DNA from: VRUE01 sp963728365
Lineage (GTDB): Bacteria; Actinomycetota; Thermoleophilia; Solirubrobacterales; 70-9
DNA: 64,000 nucleotides
Direction: 5' to 3'
Assembly: GCA_963728365.1 (NCBI GenBank)
Contig: CAVSJI010000001.1
Location: 558,001 to 622,000, forward strand
The position numbers and the translations under genes were made by a program. Shown here piece by piece: positions 49,969 through 58,062 of this stretch; positions within the stretch are counted from its first letter, which is position 1, and every line of letters begins with the position of its first letter. The notes under the pieces were generated by a model. The model was not told the origin of the DNA, did not search any database, and was given only the letters and a program-made list of their open reading frames with translations.

Positions 49969-50835
49969 TCATCCCCCCGCCGCGGGGGGCGCGCCGGGCA
50001 GGGGGCGAGGCCAAAAGCGGCGGTGAAGGACGACGTTGAGCTCGGCGCTGAGCACGGTCAGCACGGCGCCGAGGTTGATCCAGACGAGCAGGCCGAGGAC
50101 CAGGGCGAAGGTCCCGTAGGCCGGGGTCGCGCCGCGCACCTCATGAGAGACGAAGAGGCCGCCGATGAGCTGCAGGCCCGTCCAGCACACGGCGGCCAGC
50201 GCCGCCCCGGGCCAGACGGTCGAGAGCGAGGCGCGGCGGGCGCCGAGCAGGGCGAAGACGGTGCCGAAGACGAGCAGGTTGACGCCGAGCGAGATCGCGA
50301 TGCCGCCAACCGGCCCGAGCACGCCCGAACCGCTGCCGACCAGGCCGGAGGCGACCGTGGAGACCAGCATCAGCGTGCCGAGTGCCGCCAGCAGGCCGAG
50401 GGCGCGCAGGCGCGAGGCGAGGAAGCCGTGGCGCTTGCGGTCGGGCACGTCCCAGACAGCGTCGAGCGCCGCCTCGGTGGCGAGCACCACGCCGAAGCCG
50501 GCCCAGAGCGAGCCGGCGAGGCCGATCGCGAGTGCCACGCCGTTGCCGTCCAACGAGCCGACTTCGATCTGTTCGCCGATCACCGGAAACTGGGAGAGCA
50601 CCGAGTCGACGGCTTCGTGGCGCAGTTCGGGATTGCCGGCGAGCGCGTAGCCGAGCACGCTGGTGAAGAGCAGCAGCAGCGGGAAGAGCGAGAAGAAGGC
50701 GCGGAAGGCGATCGTCGCGGCGAGGTCGCCGCCGCGGTCCTCGCCGTACTTCTTGACCACCGCGACCGGCACGGCGAGCGCCGCGTGGCGTCGCTGCACC
50801 CGGTCGGCCTCGCGCAGCGGCTGCATCGAATCCAT
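49969..50835 (-). CDS. YihY/BrkB-family inner-membrane protein
   Basis: About 288 residues with six membrane segments. The family start KKYGEDRGGDLAATIAFRAF (Y-x-D-x-x-x-x-A-A-x-x-x-Y/F pattern) is followed by SLFPLLLLFTSVLGYAL. Later segments carry WAGFGVVLATEAALDAVWDV, PAYGTFALVLGLLVWINLGA and a C-terminal LSAELNVVL. The family was once called ribonuclease BN in error; its transport role is unproven. In-frame ATGs at 50847, 50835 and 50826 compete; I take 50835. Upstream codons to 51006 are not conserved. It is convergent with the DUF4143 gene. Confidence 0.82.
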   Translation of the reverse strand: MDSMQPLREADRVQRRHAALAVPVAVVKKYGEDRGGDLAATIAFRAFFSLFPLLLLFTSVLGYALAGNPELRHEAVDSVLSQFPVIGEQIEVGSLDGNGVALAIGLAGSLWAGFGVVLATEAALDAVWDVPDRKRHGFLASRLRALGLLAALGTLMLVSTVASGLVGSGSGVLGPVGGIAISLGVNLLVFGTVFALLGARRASLSTVWPGAALAAVCWTGLQLIGGLFVSHEVRGATPAYGTFALVLGLLVWINLGAVLTVLSAELNVVLHRRFWPRPLPGAPPAAGG

Positions 50836-50860
50836 GACCCCACGCATACCCGGATCGGGC

Positions 50861-50899
50861 GCTGGGAATAGGGAGAGGGGTCGCTGGGAATAGGAGAGG
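50861..50899. repeat. Short direct repeat upstream of the YihY gene
   Basis: GCTGGGAATAGGGAGAGG at 50861-50878 recurs as GCTGGGAATAGGAGAGG at 50883-50899, with one base lost. On the minus strand this gives two CTATTCCCAGC boxes 22 bp apart just before the YihY start, which could bind a regulator. Confidence 0.5.
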
Positions 50900-51006
50900 A
50901 TCGAGGCCGAGCTCCACGACCTCTCCTGCGTGCCGCACGCCCACTCGACCTGCCCGGACGGCACGGCGACCGTGCCCGAGATCGTCGCCGCCGCGCCGAC
51001 CTCCAC
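50894..51006 (+). pseudogene. Possible remnant of a PHP-domain gene
   Basis: A short plus-strand frame reads IEAELHDLSCVPHAHSTCPD followed by GTATVPEIVAAA. The H-x-H-S-x-x-x-DG-x-x-x-P-E-x-V-x-A-A pattern is that of the first metal-binding motif of PHP-domain phosphoesterases. The frame opens after a TAG at 50891 without a clear start and is cut by the palindrome at 51007. About 36 residues only, so chance resemblance is possible. Confidence 0.3.
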
Positions 51007-51053
51007 TTCCGGTGCGCCTTATGTGGTCTATTCCCGGAAAAGGCGCACCGGAA
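51007..51053. repeat. Intergenic palindrome upstream of ctaC
   Basis: Arms TTCCGGTGCGCCTT / AAGGCGCACCGGAA pair perfectly over 14 bp. The inner ATGTGGTCTATTCCCGGAA keeps the ATGTGG start of the aspS copy but has CTATT in the middle. It lies 95 bp upstream of ctaC. Confidence 0.88.
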
Positions 51054-51148
51054 CCCGGGGCGGGCCGGTTTGAGCATGGGGGCTCGGGGTACGCCAGAGG
51101 CGACCCCCCGCACAATGTCCCGGCTGCGCGGGGAACGCGAACGCGAAC

Positions 51149-52081
51149 GTGTCCCCCCTCGACCCGCACAGCCCCGACGCCCAGCACATCGCGACGCTGT
51201 GGTGGTGGATGCTGGTCGTCGCCGCGATCGTCTTCGGCGGCGCGGTGGCGATGCTGGTCATCGGTTGGCTGCGGCGCGACAGACCGGGCCTGCCCTTCCT
51301 CGGCGAGAGCGAACGCGCCAACACGACGCTGGTCGTCGCCTTCGGGATGGCGATCCCGATCGTCATCCTCGTCGCGCTCTTCATCGTCTCCGACCTGGTC
51401 CTGATGCGGGAAACCGACGCTCCGCGGGCGAGCGAGACGACGATGACCGTGACCGTCGTCGGCCACCAGTGGTGGTGGGAGGTGCGCTACGGCAACTCGA
51501 GGGCGGCGACGGCCAACGAGATCCACATCCCGGCCCGCACCCACATACGCCTCCTCGCCCGCAGCGCCGACGTCATCCACTCCTTCTGGGTGCCGGAACT
51601 GAACCGCAAGATCGACATGATCCCCGGCCAGTCGAACAGCATCGAGCTGTACGCCGAAGAACCCGGCGTCTACCGCGGGCAGTGCGCCGAGTTCTGCGGC
51701 CTCCAGCACGCTCATATGGCCTTCCGCGTCTACGCCGAACCGCCGGCGCGCTTCCGCGAATGGCTGGCCCGCCAGGAAGAGCCCGGCGCCGAGCCGGCGG
51801 GCGCTGAAGCGCGCCGCGGGCAGCGCCTCTTCATGGACAACGCCTGCGCCTCCTGCCACACGATCGCCGGGACCGAAGCGCGGGGCACGGTCGGGCCCGA
51901 CCTGACGCACCTGGCGAGCCGCAACATGCTCGCCGCCGAGTCGATCGAGAACACGCCGCAGGAGCTCTTCCGCTGGATCCAGAACCCGCAGAGCATCAAG
52001 CCCGGCGACAAGATGCCGGGGCTGGGGCTCGGCCCGGCCCGCTTCCACGCGATCGTCGCCTACCTGACGGAGCTGAAGTGA
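51149..52081 (+). CDS. ctaC: Cytochrome c oxidase subunit II with fused cytochrome c (caa3 type)
   Basis: The 310-residue electron entry subunit. Two membrane segments (about 16-41 and 61-84), then a cupredoxin domain with VVGHQWWWEVRYG (aromatic electron-entry motif) and the Cu-A ligands in DVIHSFWVPEL, GQCAEFCGLQHAHM. Residues about 222-310 are a class I cytochrome c: CASCH haem motif and MPGLGLG with the axial Met. The covalent cytochrome marks a caa3 oxidase, common in bacteria that lack a soluble cytochrome c. No cleavable signal peptide is seen from the GTG at 51149. First gene of the respiratory operon; the stop overlaps ctaD. Confidence 0.93.
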   Translation: MSPLDPHSPDAQHIATLWWWMLVVAAIVFGGAVAMLVIGWLRRDRPGLPFLGESERANTTLVVAFGMAIPIVILVALFIVSDLVLMRETDAPRASETTMTVTVVGHQWWWEVRYGNSRAATANEIHIPARTHIRLLARSADVIHSFWVPELNRKIDMIPGQSNSIELYAEEPGVYRGQCAEFCGLQHAHMAFRVYAEPPARFREWLARQEEPGAEPAGAEARRGQRLFMDNACASCHTIAGTEARGTVGPDLTHLASRNMLAAESIENTPQELFRWIQNPQSIKPGDKMPGLGLGPARFHAIVAYLTELK

Positions 52082-53985
52082 TGGAGGCCGCCGCGCCGGC
52101 CGCCGCCCGCACCCGGACCGAACGGCTCGGGCGGATCTGGGAGGAGCCCCCCGGCGTGCTCGGCTGGATCACCACCGTCGACCACAAGCGGATCGGGATC
52201 CTCTACTTCTTCACCGCGATCGTCTTCTTCTTCGCCGGCGGAGTCGAGGCGATGCTGATCCGCACGCAGCTGATCGGGCCCAACCAGGCGACGCTCGACC
52301 CGGCGACCTTCAACGAAGTGATGACGATGCACGGGGTGACGATGATCTTCTTCTTCGTCATCCCGCTCTCGCTGGGCGCCTTCGGCAACTACCTGCTGCC
52401 GCTGATGATCGGGGCGCGGGACATGGCCTTCCCGCGGCTCAACGCCTTCTCCTACTGGGTCTACCTCTGCGCGGGGCTCTTCATCTACCTCGGCCTCTTC
52501 ACCGGCAACGCGCCCAGCGCCGGCTGGTTCGACTACGTGCCGCTCGCCTCGAAGACCTTCTCCCCCGGCCCGGGAATCGACTTCTACGCGCTCGGGCTGC
52601 TCTTCGTCGGCATCTCGACCACGGCCGGGGCGATCAACGTGATCGTGACGATCTTCAAGCTGCGCGCGCCCGGCATGTCGCTGAACCGGATGCCGCTCTT
52701 CTGCTTCGCCTTCCTCGCCGTCTCCTTCGCCCTCGTCTTCGCCCTGCCGGCGCTCAACACGGCGCTGATCCTGCTCGAGCTCGAACGGCTGCTCGGGCTG
52801 CACTTCTTCGCCCCGGCCTTCGGCGGCTACCCGATCCTCTGGCAGAACCTCTTCTGGATCTTCGGCCACCCCGAGGTCTACATCATCATCCTGCCCGCCT
52901 TCGGGATCGCGACCTCGATCATCCCGACCTTCACCCGACGGCGGATGGTCGCCTTCCCGCTCGTCGCCCTGGCCGAGATCCTCGTCGCCTTCCTCGGCTT
53001 CGGCGTCTGGGCGCACCACATGTTCGCGGTCGGCCTCTCGACTGCGACGACCGTCTACTTCGCCGCGGCCAGCCTGGTGATCGTCATCCCCAGCGGCATC
53101 CAGCTCTTCTCCTGGGTGACGACGATCGTCACCGGCACGCCGCGCTTCAAGACGCCGCTGCTCTGGATCGTCGGCTTCATCGTGCTCTTCATCATCGGCG
53201 GGCTCTCCGGCGTGATGTTCGCGGCGATCCCCTTCGACCAGCAGACGACCGACACCTACTTCGTCGTCGCCCACTTCCACTACGTGATCTTCGGCGCCGC
53301 GGTCTTCCCGCTGCTGGGCGGGATGTTCTACTGGTTCCCCAAGGTCAGCGGGCGCATGTACTACGAGCGCTGGGGGCAGGCGAGCTTCTGGCTGACCTTC
53401 GTCGCCACCAACATCACCTTCTTCCCGATGCACCTGCTCGGCCTGGCCGGGATGCCGCGCCGCGACTACACCTACCCGGCGCACCTCGGCTGGAGCGGCT
53501 ACAACCTGATCGAGACGCTGGGCGCCTACCTGCTGGCGCTCGGCCTGCTCAGCGTCGCCGCCAACCTCGTCGTCAGCCTCTTCCGCGGCGAGCCTGCCGG
53601 CGAGGACCCCTGGGGCGGCGACACCCTCGAGTGGTCGACGAGCTCGCCGCCGCCGGAGTACAACTACGCCGTCATCCCGACCGTCTCCAGCCCCTACGCG
53701 ATGTGGGACCGGGAGGACCGCGAAGCCGACGAAGCGAACCTCGAGGCCGGTCGCAGGACGATGGAAGCCGGCCACGAGACGCCGGCCAGCACCGCGGTCG
53801 ACGGCGAGTGGGACGAGGTGCTCGAGATGCCCTCGAAGTCGGCCTGGCCGCCGGTCACGGCGCTGGCGATTTCGGCGATCTTCGCGATGGTGATCCTGCA
53901 GCTCTGGCTCTCCGCGGCGATCGCCACGGCGGTCCTCTTCGCCGTGCTCGCCGCCTGGCACGGCCGCGAGCCGGAGGAGGCCTGA
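52081..53985 (+). CDS. ctaD: Cytochrome c oxidase subunit I
   Basis: The 634-residue catalytic subunit with 12 core membrane helices holding haem a and the haem a3-CuB centre. Haem and copper ligand contexts are present: MTMHGVTMIFFF (haem a His), FGHPEVYIIILPAFG (CuB His, cross-linked Tyr and the Glu of the D-channel), WAHHMFAVGL (two CuB His) and VVAHFHYVIFG (haem His pair). The sequence is longer than usual: an extra soluble stretch from about residue 510 and two more hydrophobic segments at the C-terminus (SAWPPVTALAISAIF onward), resembling a tacked-on small subunit. The ATG at 52081 overlaps the ctaC stop. Confidence 0.95.
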   Translation: MEAAAPAAARTRTERLGRIWEEPPGVLGWITTVDHKRIGILYFFTAIVFFFAGGVEAMLIRTQLIGPNQATLDPATFNEVMTMHGVTMIFFFVIPLSLGAFGNYLLPLMIGARDMAFPRLNAFSYWVYLCAGLFIYLGLFTGNAPSAGWFDYVPLASKTFSPGPGIDFYALGLLFVGISTTAGAINVIVTIFKLRAPGMSLNRMPLFCFAFLAVSFALVFALPALNTALILLELERLLGLHFFAPAFGGYPILWQNLFWIFGHPEVYIIILPAFGIATSIIPTFTRRRMVAFPLVALAEILVAFLGFGVWAHHMFAVGLSTATTVYFAAASLVIVIPSGIQLFSWVTTIVTGTPRFKTPLLWIVGFIVLFIIGGLSGVMFAAIPFDQQTTDTYFVVAHFHYVIFGAAVFPLLGGMFYWFPKVSGRMYYERWGQASFWLTFVATNITFFPMHLLGLAGMPRRDYTYPAHLGWSGYNLIETLGAYLLALGLLSVAANLVVSLFRGEPAGEDPWGGDTLEWSTSSPPPEYNYAVIPTVSSPYAMWDREDREADEANLEAGRRTMEAGHETPASTAVDGEWDEVLEMPSKSAWPPVTALAISAIFAMVILQLWLSAAIATAVLFAVLAAWHGREPEEA

Positions 53986-53986
53986 G

Positions 53987-54607
53987 GTGGAGGCGGCGCC
54001 GCGCAGCATGCGGGCGAGCGGCCCGGTAGAGACCGCCGCGGCGGCGGCGCGGCGGCGCGCGCAGCCGAGCGGCTGGTGGGGGATGGCGCTGCTGATCGCG
54101 ACCGAGGCGACGCTCTTCGCCTGCCTGATCGCGACCTACTACTACCTGCGCTTCAACGCCTCCGAATGGCCGCTGGGCGGGATCGAGCCGCCCGCGGTCG
54201 TCCTGCCGCTGGTCTTCACCGGTGGGCTGCTCGCGGCGACGATCCCGGTCTTCGGGTCGGTGGCGGCGGCCAAGCGCGGCGCGGCGCGGCGCGCATGGTG
54301 GCTGCTGGCGATGGCGACGGCAATCCAGGCGACCTACCTCGGCCTGCAGATCCACCTCTTCGCCGGGGACATGGGCACCTTCAGCCCCCAGGAGAACGCC
54401 TACTCCTCGATCTACTTCACGCTGCTCGGCCTCCACCACGCTCATGTCGCGGTCGGCTTGGCGCTCAACGCCTGGCTGCTGTGGAGGCTCTGGCGCGGGC
54501 TCACCAACTACCGCCTGATCGGCCTGCGGGCGGTCGCCCTCTACTGGTACTTCGTCAACGTCGCGGCGGTCGCCGTCGTGCTGACCCAGCTCTCGCCCTC
54601 GCTGTGA
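53987..54607 (+). CDS. ctaE: Cytochrome c oxidase subunit III
   Basis: 206 residues with five membrane helices, a short form of subunit III. Landmarks: WWGMALLIATEATLFACLIATYYYL with the Glu that binds in the core, LGLQIHLFAGDMGTFSP, ENAYSSIYFTLLGLHHAHVAVGL (conserved Glu and His) and ALYWYFVNVAAVAVVLTQ. It stabilises the proton-uptake path of subunit I. The GTG start at 53987 follows ctaD by 1 base, and the stop overlaps the next gene (GTGA). Everything in this operon is close-packed, so stoichiometric expression is likely. Confidence 0.92.
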   Translation: MEAAPRSMRASGPVETAAAAARRRAQPSGWWGMALLIATEATLFACLIATYYYLRFNASEWPLGGIEPPAVVLPLVFTGGLLAATIPVFGSVAAAKRGAARRAWWLLAMATAIQATYLGLQIHLFAGDMGTFSPQENAYSSIYFTLLGLHHAHVAVGLALNAWLLWRLWRGLTNYRLIGLRAVALYWYFVNVAAVAVVLTQLSPSL

Positions 54608-55005
54608 AGGCGCTCGAGCCGATCCTCGCCCGGGTCCCGCCCTCCTCGCCGGCCTCGCCGGTGCTCTGGTTCGCGGTGCTCGGCGCCCCCGCCGCCTACG
54701 TGGTCCAGCAGGGGCTTGGATACTGGCTCTCGATCTCCCAGTGCAGCCCGACCGGCGATATGTGGGGGATCGCGCTGGGGACCTGGGCGGTCGTCGTCGG
54801 CGTCCCAGCCGCTGCGGTCGCGCTCGCGGCGGGCGCCACCGCCTTCTGGCTCTTCCGGCAGAGCGGCGACTACAAAGGCGCGCCGCCGCGCGGCCGCACC
54901 GCCTTCCTCGGCGTCGTCGGGATGACCGTCGCCGCGCTGTTCGGAGTGCTGATCGTGATGACCGCCTGCGGCGTGCTCGTCTACGACACCTGCAACCAGT
55001 CATGA
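54604..55005 (+). CDS. Small membrane protein of the oxidase operon
   Basis: 133 residues from the GTG at 54604, with three membrane segments: LWFAVLGAPAAYVVQQGLGY, IALGTWAVVVGVPAAAVALA, and VVGMTVAALFGVLIVMTACG. A Cys after the first (SISQCSP) and Cys in the last (TACGVLVYDTC). The position between ctaE and qcrC is where actinobacteria have the fourth oxidase subunit CtaF, but the sequence does not clearly match CtaF. It overlaps both neighbours by 4 nt. I infer an accessory or assembly subunit of the oxidase or bc complex. Confidence 0.7.
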   Translation: MKALEPILARVPPSSPASPVLWFAVLGAPAAYVVQQGLGYWLSISQCSPTGDMWGIALGTWAVVVGVPAAAVALAAGATAFWLFRQSGDYKGAPPRGRTAFLGVVGMTVAALFGVLIVMTACGVLVYDTCNQS

Positions 55006-55799
55006 GCCGCGGCCGCCGACAAGCGCTGCTCGCCGCCGTGCTGCTCGCCGGCCTCGGCGCCGCGGCCGTCGCCCTGGCGGAGCCGAGCGGCATCGTCCAC
55101 GTTCCCGGCGGCTCGACGATGAGCCGGCGACAGCTCGGCGCCGGCCTCTTCGCCGCCAACTGCGCCAGCTGCCATGGCCCCAACGGCGAAGGCGTCGAGC
55201 GCGCCGACAACCGAGGCGCCGGCGAGATCACCGCTCAGGGGCCGTCGCTGCGCGGGGTCGGCGAGCTGGCGCCGGACTTCTACCTGCGCACCGGGCGGAT
55301 GCCGCTCAACCACGCCGGCGAAGAGCCGGAACGGCAACGCCCCTTCTTCAACGCGCGTGAGATCGCCGCGCTCTCCTCCTACGTGGCGAGCTTCGGCCGC
55401 GGCCCGAAGGTCCCCGACCCCCATCCCGACTTCGGCTCCTTGACCGAAGGCCTGAGCCTCTTCACCGCGCACTGCGCCGGCTGCCACCAGGTGGTCGGCG
55501 AGGGCGGCTACGTGCCCGGCGCCAAGGTGCCGGTCCTGCAGCACGCCGACGCGACCGAGATCGCCGAGGCGGTGCGGATCGGCCCCTTCGTGATGCCGAG
55601 GTTCCCCAAATCGCAGATCGGCGACGAGGACCTGAACAAGATCGTCGCCTACGTCCTCGCCAGCCACCATCCCGACGACGAGGGCGGCCTCGGCATCGGC
55701 CACCTGGGCCCGGTCCCCGAGGGCGTGGTCGCCTGGCTGGTCGCCGCCTTCGCGCTGACCGGGGTCTGCGTCCTGATCGGAAGCAGGCTGAAGCGATGA
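55002..55799 (+). CDS. qcrC: Dihaem cytochrome c subunit of the bc complex
   Basis: 265 residues: a signal-anchor-like start (QALLAAVLLAGLGAAAVALA), two cytochrome c domains with haem motifs CASCH (54-58) and CAGCH (158-162), the axial-Met context FVMPRFP, and one C-terminal membrane helix (about 240-258). This is the actinobacterial QcrC layout, in which the dihaem protein replaces cytochrome c1 and a soluble carrier. With the cytochrome domain on subunit II it would pass electrons from quinol to oxygen inside one supercomplex. The start and stop overlap the neighbours by 4 nt. Confidence 0.9.
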   Translation: MSRGRRQALLAAVLLAGLGAAAVALAEPSGIVHVPGGSTMSRRQLGAGLFAANCASCHGPNGEGVERADNRGAGEITAQGPSLRGVGELAPDFYLRTGRMPLNHAGEEPERQRPFFNAREIAALSSYVASFGRGPKVPDPHPDFGSLTEGLSLFTAHCAGCHQVVGEGGYVPGAKVPVLQHADATEIAEAVRIGPFVMPRFPKSQIGDEDLNKIVAYVLASHHPDDEGGLGIGHLGPVPEGVVAWLVAAFALTGVCVLIGSRLKR

Positions 55800-56689
55800 G
55801 CAGGCGACGCGCGGAGCTGCTGGTCGCGGTCCTGCTGCTCGGGGCCGCGGCCTGCGCGGTGATGTTCGTCGTCGTCTACGCGCGGAGCTGGGCGCACATG
55901 ACCCAGTACCTGGCGCTCTGCCTCGGCGGCGCCCTGGCGCTGCTGGCGGCGGCGCTGATCCTCGCCGGCGAGAAGCTCTTCCCCGCCGAGGACGAAGCGG
56001 TCGAGGAGGACTACCCGCCGACCGAGCACCCGATGGAGCAGTACGAAGCCAACCGGCTGCTCGCCGAGGCCGGTGAGCGCTTCACCCGCAAGCGCCTGCT
56101 GACCGGCGCGGTGACCGCGGCCGGGGGGGCGCTGGGCGTGGCCCTGGTCGTCCCCGTCGCCTCCCTCGGCCCGCTGCTCGACACCAAGTCCTTCTACTAC
56201 TCGCCCTGGCGCCGCGACCGCCGGCTGGTCGACGAGGACGGCAAGCCGCTGAGGGCGGAGGCAATCGAGGGGGGGACCTTCTACACGGCCTACCCGGAGG
56301 GCGCCTACCGCGACGAGCTCGCGGCGCCGCTCGTCGTCGTGCGACTCGACCCCGATGAGCTCGAGATGCCCGCAGGGCGCGAGGGCTGGACGCCCAGGGG
56401 GATCGTCGCCTACTCGAAGATCTGCACCCACGCAGGTTGCGCGATCGCCCTCTACCGCGACCCGAAGTTCGCCGCCGCCGAGCCGGGCCCGGCCCTCGTC
56501 TGCCCCTGTCACTACTCGACCTTCGACCCGGCGCGCGGCGCCGAGGTCACCTTCGGGCCGGCGGGCCGGCCATTGCCGCAACTGCCGCTGCTGGTCGACT
56601 CGAAGGGGGACCTGCGCGCCGCCGGGCAGTTCTCGGGCCCGGTCGGCCCGGCCTTCTGGGGCGTGCGCACGCGGAGGCCCTCGGCATGA
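55796..56689 (+). CDS. qcrA: Rieske iron-sulfur subunit of the bc complex
   Basis: 297 residues with three membrane helices (about 8-28, 40-58 and 102-122), as in actinobacterial QcrA, which has more helices than mitochondrial Rieske protein. The 2Fe-2S motifs are KICTHAGCAIA and LVCPCHYSTFDP, with the disulfide Cys inside each box. The C-terminal PLPQLPLLVDSKGDLRA is typical. An acidic loop, EDEAVEEDYPP, follows helix 2. It overlaps qcrC and qcrB by 4 nt, so the three are coupled. Confidence 0.93.
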   Translation: MSRRRAELLVAVLLLGAAACAVMFVVVYARSWAHMTQYLALCLGGALALLAAALILAGEKLFPAEDEAVEEDYPPTEHPMEQYEANRLLAEAGERFTRKRLLTGAVTAAGGALGVALVVPVASLGPLLDTKSFYYSPWRRDRRLVDEDGKPLRAEAIEGGTFYTAYPEGAYRDELAAPLVVVRLDPDELEMPAGREGWTPRGIVAYSKICTHAGCAIALYRDPKFAAAEPGPALVCPCHYSTFDPARGAEVTFGPAGRPLPQLPLLVDSKGDLRAAGQFSGPVGPAFWGVRTRRPSA

Positions 56690-58062
56690 TCCGCCGCGCG
56701 GTTCGCTTCCTCGACCAGCGCAGCGGCGCTGCGCCCGCGCTGCGCAAGACGCTGCGCTACGCCTTCCCCGACCACTGGTCCTTCCTGCTCGGCGAGGTGG
56801 CGCTCTACGCCTTCGTCGTCCTGGTCGCCACCGGCGTCTACCTGACCCTCTTCTTCGAGCCGAGCACCGCGAAGGACACCTACGAAGGCAGCTACGCGCC
56901 GCTGCATGGGATCGAGGCCAGCAAGGCCTACATCTCGGTGCTGAACATCTCCTTCGACGTCAAGGCGGGGCTCCTGATCCGCCAGACCCACCACTGGGCG
57001 GCGGACGTCTTCATCGCCGCGATCGTCCTGCACCTGATCCGCGTCTTCTTCACCGGCGCCTACCGCAAGCCGCGCGAGCTGACCTACGTGATCGGCGTGC
57101 TGATGCTCTTCACGGCGCTGATCGAGGGCTACCTCGGCTACTCGCTGGTCGACGACCTGCTCTCGGGGATGGGGCTGGCGATCGGCTACGCCGTGGGGCT
57201 CTCGATTCCCTTCGTCGGCGCCAACCTGATGCTGGCGATCTTCGGCCACCCGTTCCCCGGCGCGCCGGAGCTCTGGTCGCGCATGTACATCGCCCATGTC
57301 CTGATCCTCCCGCTGCTGATCGGCGGGCTGTTGACGGCGCACCTGGCGCTGGTCGCCTCGCGCCACCACACCCAGTTCAGGCGCAAACGCGTGCCGAGCG
57401 ACGTCAGGCTGGTCGGCCTGCCGGCCTTCCCGGCGCAGGCGCCGCGCTCGCTCGGGCTGCTGGCGGCGGTGGCGGCGGCTCTGGTGCTGCTCGGCGGCCT
57501 CGTGCAGATCAACCCGATCTGGCTCTGGGGCCCGTACCACGTCTCGCAGGGGACCAACGGGGCGCAGCCCGACTGGTACCTGGGCTGGCTGATCGGCGCC
57601 CTGCGCCTCGTCCCCCACTTCGACGTCGTCGTCTGGAACCGGACCCTGGTGCCGAACCCGTTCTGGGGCGGCATCCTCTTCCCGACCGTCGTCCTGGTGG
57701 CCCTGCTCGCCTGGCCCTGGGTGGAGCAGCGGGCGACCGGCGAGCGCCGCTTCCACAACGCTCTCGACCGCCCCCGCGACGCACCCGTGCGCACCGCGAT
57801 CGGGGCCGGCTTCCTCACCTGGGTGGTGATGGTCTTCATGGCCGGCGCCTCGGACCGGATGCTCGTCTGGCTGGGCATCAGCTACATGAGCCAGATCTGG
57901 TTCTACCGCGTGGCGATCTGGATCGTCCCCTTTGTGGCCGGCTTCATCGCCTGGCGACTCTGCCTCGGCCTCAAGGCGATGGAGGAGGTTGAGGCGGAGC
58001 AGGCGCGGGCGGCCGAAGCCGATCCTCTCCCAGCCAGCGCAGGAAGAACCACGAGAAGATGA
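56686..58062 (+). CDS. qcrB: Cytochrome b subunit of the bc complex
   Basis: 458 residues, full-length cytochrome b with eight helices. Haem ligands lie in RQTHHWAADVFIAAIVLHLIRVFF (first His pair) and HVLILPLLIGGLLTAHLALV (second pair). The quinol pocket PEWY-like motif appears as GAQPDWYLGWLIGAL. FGHPFPGAPELWSRMY separates the halves. The last 30 residues (EEVEAEQARAAEADPL onward) are a hydrophilic tail that overlaps the convergent ctaG gene by 92 nt. The ATG at 56686 overlaps the qcrA stop. A longer frame upstream is antisense-like and rejected. Confidence 0.94.
   Translation: MIRRAVRFLDQRSGAAPALRKTLRYAFPDHWSFLLGEVALYAFVVLVATGVYLTLFFEPSTAKDTYEGSYAPLHGIEASKAYISVLNISFDVKAGLLIRQTHHWAADVFIAAIVLHLIRVFFTGAYRKPRELTYVIGVLMLFTALIEGYLGYSLVDDLLSGMGLAIGYAVGLSIPFVGANLMLAIFGHPFPGAPELWSRMYIAHVLILPLLIGGLLTAHLALVASRHHTQFRRKRVPSDVRLVGLPAFPAQAPRSLGLLAAVAAALVLLGGLVQINPIWLWGPYHVSQGTNGAQPDWYLGWLIGALRLVPHFDVVVWNRTLVPNPFWGGILFPTVVLVALLAWPWVEQRATGERRFHNALDRPRDAPVRTAIGAGFLTWVVMVFMAGASDRMLVWLGISYMSQIWFYRVAIWIVPFVAGFIAWRLCLGLKAMEEVEAEQARAAEADPLPASAGRTTRR

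Noticed and set aside
145..51053. Recurring palindromes as a CRISPR array
   Set aside because: Copies are kilobases apart with whole genes between them; no regular spacers and no cas genes.
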